This document shows, piece by piece, positions 22,890 through 26,424 of a DNA stretch of 26,424 bases. The stretch is taken from assembly GCA_021839095.1 (NCBI GenBank), contig JAKCBU010000001.1:1-26424 (forward strand), in the 5' to 3' direction. The position numbers were made by a program, and so were the translations under genes. Source of the DNA: Pseudomonadota bacterium (GTDB taxonomy: Bacteria > Pseudomonadota > Gammaproteobacteria > Acidithiobacillales > Acidithiobacillaceae). How positions within the stretch are numbered: position 1 is the stretch's first letter; each line of letters starts with the position of its first letter. The notes beneath the pieces were generated by a model that saw only the letters and a program-made list of their open reading frames with translations, searched no databases and was not told the origin of the DNA.

Positions 22890-23951
22890 ATGGCATTTCA
22901 CCAGGAACACTTTAAGGAGGACTTCGGGAACGCGATGGAAGCCTATCAGGAAGGCATCAAAAAAGGGCAACCGCTCGGCCATCTCGAACTCAATTTTTAC
23001 TCAGCGCTGGTGAACTCGGGTTACGCCCATGAAGGACAAGCCTTTCGATCTATTCCCGAAATACTTCCCCAAATTGAAAAACAACGCGGGGAGCCATTCC
23101 AGCATCTTCCTCAAGATTTACCGGGCGCGATGAAGCGTTTTGCCGGGGAATCTTCACCAGAATACACCACCCTCCTGGATATGTATCAAACGCGAGGTCA
23201 GGACCAAGGTCTGAACCATACGGCAAAGCCGGGTATCCAGATCATGGATCATCCGGTGGAAACCATCGGCGGACAAAAGGGCGCCAAGAGCCTGGAAGAA
23301 CTGGCCGGACGGGGAGCGGCCATAGCGGGCAGCGGTCCCACGGGCACGCCGTCCTCCACCCCGAAGGGCGATGACGCGATCCATGCCGAGTTGAGTAAAA
23401 ACAATGCCAAATTCGATATGTTTGCAGCACGCATGGAGTCGTTCAATGGCCATCCCGCGATTCGGGAAGCGCTGGATCGGGCACAGAAATACGGGTTTGA
23501 TCCGCAGAAAGCCATCCACGAATCGCTCGACAAAAACCCGGTGCTCAAGGAGTCTTTCCTGAAAATCCACAAGATGTTTCATGAGCACATTCAGCCATTG
23601 ATGGATCGGCACATGGCTCAGATCGATCAACTCCAGGACCCCGAGATGCGCAAGCAGGCACAGCATAGTCTCTATGCCCGCATGGGGCGCATGGACGATG
23701 CCCAGAATCCGTGGCCCGATCGCCATACCGTCCTGGATGAAAAACCGGAGAACGCCTCCCGTAGTGTACCGAGTCTGGGCGCGGTCATTGGCCACCTCTT
23801 AAACAAGCTCAAGGAACTGATTTTCGGACGCAGCGCGGCGGCGTCGCCCTCCGCGCCATCAGCGGATACAGCTAACCGTTCCGAAAACGCTATAATGAGG
23901 AACCCGGAAACGCAAAACGGTCCACGTCCATCCATGCGACGCAGACCCTAA
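22890..23951 (+). CDS. Helical protein with the same C-terminal tail as its neighbour, function unknown
   Basis: The 353-residue product starts at ATG 22890 after CAAGGAGACACAGC. It is helical and polar (for example FKEDFGNAMEAYQEGIKK, FDMFAARMESF, QPLMDRHMAQIDQLQDPEMRKQ) with a Gly/Thr/Ser linker at about 145-165. The tail from residue 295 has SLGAVIGHLLNKLKELIFG, then AASPSAPSADTA, and ends SMRRRP. This matches the tail order of the 671-residue protein upstream, although the rest of the two proteins is unrelated by eye. No signal peptide. It may be a partner or paralogue in targeting. Confidence 0.8.
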   Translation: MAFHQEHFKEDFGNAMEAYQEGIKKGQPLGHLELNFYSALVNSGYAHEGQAFRSIPEILPQIEKQRGEPFQHLPQDLPGAMKRFAGESSPEYTTLLDMYQTRGQDQGLNHTAKPGIQIMDHPVETIGGQKGAKSLEELAGRGAAIAGSGPTGTPSSTPKGDDAIHAELSKNNAKFDMFAARMESFNGHPAIREALDRAQKYGFDPQKAIHESLDKNPVLKESFLKIHKMFHEHIQPLMDRHMAQIDQLQDPEMRKQAQHSLYARMGRMDDAQNPWPDRHTVLDEKPENASRSVPSLGAVIGHLLNKLKELIFGRSAAASPSAPSADTANRSENAIMRNPETQNGPRPSMRRRP

Positions 23952-23970
23952 TATCAGGAGCGACTTTATC

Positions 23971-24321
23971 ATGTCTTTAGATGCCTATCATGCTCATGCC
24001 CGCCTGTTGCAACGCCTCTTGACGGGCATGGATGAAACCTTCACGGAAGCACTGCGGCATCCGGCCATCAGCGAGGAGGATCAGGAAGTGCTCGCTGAAA
24101 TGCGCGTGTGGGTTGCCCAGGGCCTGTTTCTGTGCGGGCAGGTACAGAGCCTGCGCGGTAATGGCTCGGATGCGGAAAACGATCCGCTGATCGCCGCGAT
24201 GTACACGCTCGATGAACAGGTCACCGATGTCTCACAACGGCTGCGTGACCGCGATCTGTTTCGACCGGGTGCCCCGGAGCGGGTGCGGCAAATGCTCGAT
24301 GCCCGTGCCGCGCAGGCATAA
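23971..24321 (+). CDS. Small helical protein of unknown function
   Basis: The 116-residue product starts at ATG 23971, 19 nt after the previous stop, with CAGGAG upstream. It is almost all helix (AYHAHARLLQRLLTGMDETFTEAL, EEDQEVLAEMRVWVAQGLFLCGQVQSL, LDEQVTDVSQRLRDRDLF). It has no signal or membrane segment. Size and character resemble the 100-residue protein at 25403-25705 (both small, acidic and helical), so both could be chaperone-like partners of the large proteins next to them. That is inference. Confidence 0.7.
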   Translation: MSLDAYHAHARLLQRLLTGMDETFTEALRHPAISEEDQEVLAEMRVWVAQGLFLCGQVQSLRGNGSDAENDPLIAAMYTLDEQVTDVSQRLRDRDLFRPGAPERVRQMLDARAAQA

Positions 24322-24339
24322 CGATTGACAAGGACGACG

Positions 24340-25374
24340 ATGAGCTTCATTCAGGAAGATTTCCCGCCGACGACCGGCCTGAAATATCTCGGTGCGCTGC
24401 ACAAGACCATGACCTACGCGCTGCAGGTCCGAGATCAGTCACCGTTTCAGCCGGACCCGATAGATTCCGCCGCGCGGGATAATCTGGCGCTGGCCCGCGC
24501 CACCCAGGATATCCTCGCGCAGACCATCCGCAAGTGCTGGCGGTGTATGACCCGCATCATCGACCGGACCAAGACTCCGAATCCGGTGGATCTGCAACCC
24601 CTCGTCGATCTATGGGCACCGAACCCGGAAATGATGTATGGCAGCGGGCTCTATCTGCTGGTCGCATGGCAGGCGAATATTCCCCAGGAACGTTTTCTGG
24701 AGATGGCCAGGCGCTATTACGATACGCCAACGCCCTTACTGCCCGTGCCGGGGGACCGCTCACAAAGTGTCTTGCGCCATGCCGCCACCAAAGCGATGAA
24801 GGACATTCACGCCATGGTCGAGGTTTTGGATACCGCACGGGAAGATCCCGTCTTTTCCCGTGCGCTGGAGGACGGCAAGACATGGGCCGATTCCCGGGAA
24901 TATTTCGCCCATCATCCCGACCCCAGAGTGTCCCTCCTGGTGTCCAGCGTCCAAAAACAGTTGCCGGATTTGTTTGCCGCTGTCTATACGGTGAATCACT
25001 ATCTGGCTTCCGCCACCAGTGGGGAGGCGCAGGATGCCGGATACACGGATCTGGAAACTGCGCTGCACGGCATCCAGAAAATCGGCGCGGCCATACCGGT
25101 GTCCGCGCAAAGTGATCAGCCGCTGGGTACGGCGATACAGGTCATCCGGAACAGCCTGCCCGTCCAGTTCACCGTTCCTGAACGCCTGCAGGCCATTATT
25201 CAGCGCATTTTTGAGCAGGATAAGGCGCGGGAAGCAGCGGTACACAGAACGGCGGGTGAAACACCGATACCGAATCCGCAGACCCCGGTGGCGACGCCAA
25301 CGGTGCATGTGGCCAAAGACGTGCAACGGGATTTCACAACCCCCATCCCCCCAAGGCGGCCCAAGGGTCCATAA
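24340..25374 (+). CDS. Helical protein of unknown function with basic C-terminus
   Basis: The start is ATG 24340 (AAGGA 6-7 nt upstream), preferred to TTG 24325. The 344-residue product is mostly helical up to about residue 295, followed by a Pro/Thr-rich flexible tail (ETPIPNPQTPVATPTVHVAK) that ends PPRRPKGP. Residues around 85-115 contain CWRCMTR. There is no signal peptide or clear membrane segment. The basic Pro-containing end resembles the ends of the two large proteins upstream (RRRSGP and RRRP). Part of the same operon; no family recognised. Confidence 0.75.
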   Translation: MSFIQEDFPPTTGLKYLGALHKTMTYALQVRDQSPFQPDPIDSAARDNLALARATQDILAQTIRKCWRCMTRIIDRTKTPNPVDLQPLVDLWAPNPEMMYGSGLYLLVAWQANIPQERFLEMARRYYDTPTPLLPVPGDRSQSVLRHAATKAMKDIHAMVEVLDTAREDPVFSRALEDGKTWADSREYFAHHPDPRVSLLVSSVQKQLPDLFAAVYTVNHYLASATSGEAQDAGYTDLETALHGIQKIGAAIPVSAQSDQPLGTAIQVIRNSLPVQFTVPERLQAIIQRIFEQDKAREAAVHRTAGETPIPNPQTPVATPTVHVAKDVQRDFTTPIPPRRPKGP

Positions 25375-25402
25375 CCGCACTCATCGCAAAGGAGTCAGAC
25401 GA

Positions 25403-25705
25403 ATGCTTTACCGGGATGTACAATTGTTCAGCCAGGAAATGCGCGATCAGCTCACGATATTCCAGTTCATCTTTCGGAATTTCATGGCGAGTATGCCGGA
25501 AGAAACAGCCCGCAAAACCTTTTCGGATATGCAATTGTGGTGTGTATCCTCAGAAGAATTGCTCGAAGGCATCCTCCATGAATCCGGCACGACCCCCGAT
25601 AGCGACGATGACGCCTTCGATGAAGTGCTGGATACCCTCGCAGGACAGATACAGGAAGTACGCGCCGACCTGGCCGACCAACTCCGGGAGATCATGCAGC
25701 CATGA
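25403..25705 (+). CDS. Small acidic helical protein, function unknown
   Basis: The 100-residue product starts at ATG 25403 with AAAGGAG upstream. It is helical and acidic with an Asp run (TTPDSDDDAFDEVLDTLAGQ). It overlaps the next gene by ATGA, so it is translated with it. No signal or membrane segment. A chaperone or adaptor role for the following protein is possible but unsupported by sequence similarity. Confidence 0.7.
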   Translation: MLYRDVQLFSQEMRDQLTIFQFIFRNFMASMPEETARKTFSDMQLWCVSSEELLEGILHESGTTPDSDDDAFDEVLDTLAGQIQEVRADLADQLREIMQP

Positions 25706-26424
25706 ATATCTCTGTCAATGGCATCGCCCAATTGTGGACCGACCGGGCACGGCAGTATGTGGAAGCCCTCCGCGAACCCATCCATCGGCTTGTGGAGCGT
25801 AAGCAGCGATTGCTGACGTACCATGCCGACAAAAAAGTCTATAACGCCTTTCTGTACCCCAATCGGGATTGGGATAGATTCTCGCAAAGCTATTTCTCCG
25901 GCGTGGCGATGAGTGGAGATGCGTTGTCCAGCATGGCATCCGTGGGCGGCGCGGCCAGCATTGCTTCGGGTATCGGCGGTCCTATTTTGTGGGTCGGTGC
26001 GGGCTTTGCTGTGGCCAAGGGGTTGCGTGGTTTTTTGTCCAGAATCGGTGCGCAAAATGTCATTGAAAAGCGCGTGACCACAAAAACTCTGACCGGTACC
26101 CTGGACAATAAAAAGTTTCATCACCCCGGCGTCCTGGATTATGCCGATGCCCATATCGCGCCATTCCGAATGGACCTGCGTGCAGCGGAGGAAGCGCTGC
26201 GCATTATCCAGGTCGCTCGCAACATCAAAAGGCTGAAGGAATTTTATCGATCGGCGGACGCCTATCCCGATGAAAAAGTTCTGGACTACACACGCTACGA
26301 AGACAAAATGGTCGGTGGTTTTCATGTGACGCTGGGGAACCTTTGTCACCATGCCAATAAGGGCTTATTGGCGTTGCAATCCGCACGGACCTGGCTCGAC
26401 AAAAATGCCTCCATCGGTATTGCG
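25702..26424 (+). CDS. Protein with glycine-rich hydrophobic segment, 3' end outside window
   Basis: The frame starts at ATG 25702, overlapping the preceding stop, and is open to the last base (241 codons). It begins MNISVNGIAQLWTDRARQYV, has a helical Arg-rich stretch, then a glycine/alanine-rich hydrophobic region at about residues 72-115 (SSMASVGGAASIASGIGG, PILWVGAGFAVAKGLRGFL), and then polar helical sequence. The hydrophobic region resembles in character the glycine-rich segment of the protein at 20821. No signal peptide. Function unknown; a membrane-inserting protein of the same operon is a reasonable guess. Confidence 0.75.
   Translation, partial: MNISVNGIAQLWTDRARQYVEALREPIHRLVERKQRLLTYHADKKVYNAFLYPNRDWDRFSQSYFSGVAMSGDALSSMASVGGAASIASGIGGPILWVGAGFAVAKGLRGFLSRIGAQNVIEKRVTTKTLTGTLDNKKFHHPGVLDYADAHIAPFRMDLRAAEEALRIIQVARNIKRLKEFYRSADAYPDEKVLDYTRYEDKMVGGFHVTLGNLCHHANKGLLALQSARTWLDKNASIGIA

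Overview
This window is a block of a conjugative element, either a plasmid or an integrated conjugative element, with a type IV secretion system of the IncI / Dot-Icm type. The recognisable parts are DotD, DotC, DotB and IcmT in that order (the TraH-I-J-K order of IncI plasmids), DotA (TraY) on the opposite strand, a MOBF-type relaxase, a ParM actin-like protein and a VirB1-like transglycosylase. The DNA is moderately GC-rich and the proteins look proteobacterial. I suspect an acidophilic gammaproteobacterium-like host such as Acidithiobacillus, but nothing in the sequence proves the host. There are no rRNA, tRNA or chromosomal housekeeping genes, no CRISPR array and no insertion sequence that I can recognise.

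Layout. 1-1870: the C-terminal part of a UvrD-like helicase and a small exported membrane protein, closed by an intrinsic terminator. 1917-2630: a non-coding stretch with ten helically phased CCTTTT elements and a possible oriT. 2631-4077: a stand-alone MOBF relaxase domain and a small probable ribbon-helix-helix protein. 4149-10863: a tight plus-strand cluster dotD-dotC-(degenerate ATPase-like)-dotB-icmT-(ParR-like)-parM-(tail-anchored coiled coil)-(coiled coil). 10924-14668: a DsbC/TrbB-like thiol protein, an HU protein, several small membrane or lipoproteins and an NrdR-type zinc ribbon. A bidirectional terminator lies at 14721-14747. 14771-20596: a minus-strand operon running from a small protein through the transglycosylase, two exported proteins and a small acidic protein to DotA and a DotA-linked membrane protein. 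20821-26424: a plus-strand operon of unfamiliar proteins, the last one cut by the window end.

The most striking finding is regulatory. Three transcription units (dotD at 4149, the dotA operon at 20596 and the unknown right-hand operon at 20821) carry the same ungapped promoter block: AAAG(C/T)AAAAAGG, then exactly 11 nt, then a -10-like hexamer that begins 37-38 nt before the start codon. The CCTTTT core, read on the other strand, is repeated ten times at spacings of 20-22 or 32 bp (two or three helical turns) upstream of the relaxase. I infer one element-encoded DNA-binding protein, perhaps the ParR-like protein at 7472-8140 or the ribbon-helix-helix protein at 3823-4077, that binds both the array (centromere or transfer origin) and the three promoters. 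That would tie segregation, DNA processing and pilus/T4SS expression together, and it makes the right-hand operon of unknown proteins a likely part of the same transfer system.

Other unusual points are the relaxase without a helicase domain, paired with an IncI-type secretion system; a helicase/T4CP-like protein without the Walker A lysine between dotC and dotB; a DotC without a signal peptide; and a shared C-terminal tail in proteins of the right-hand operon.
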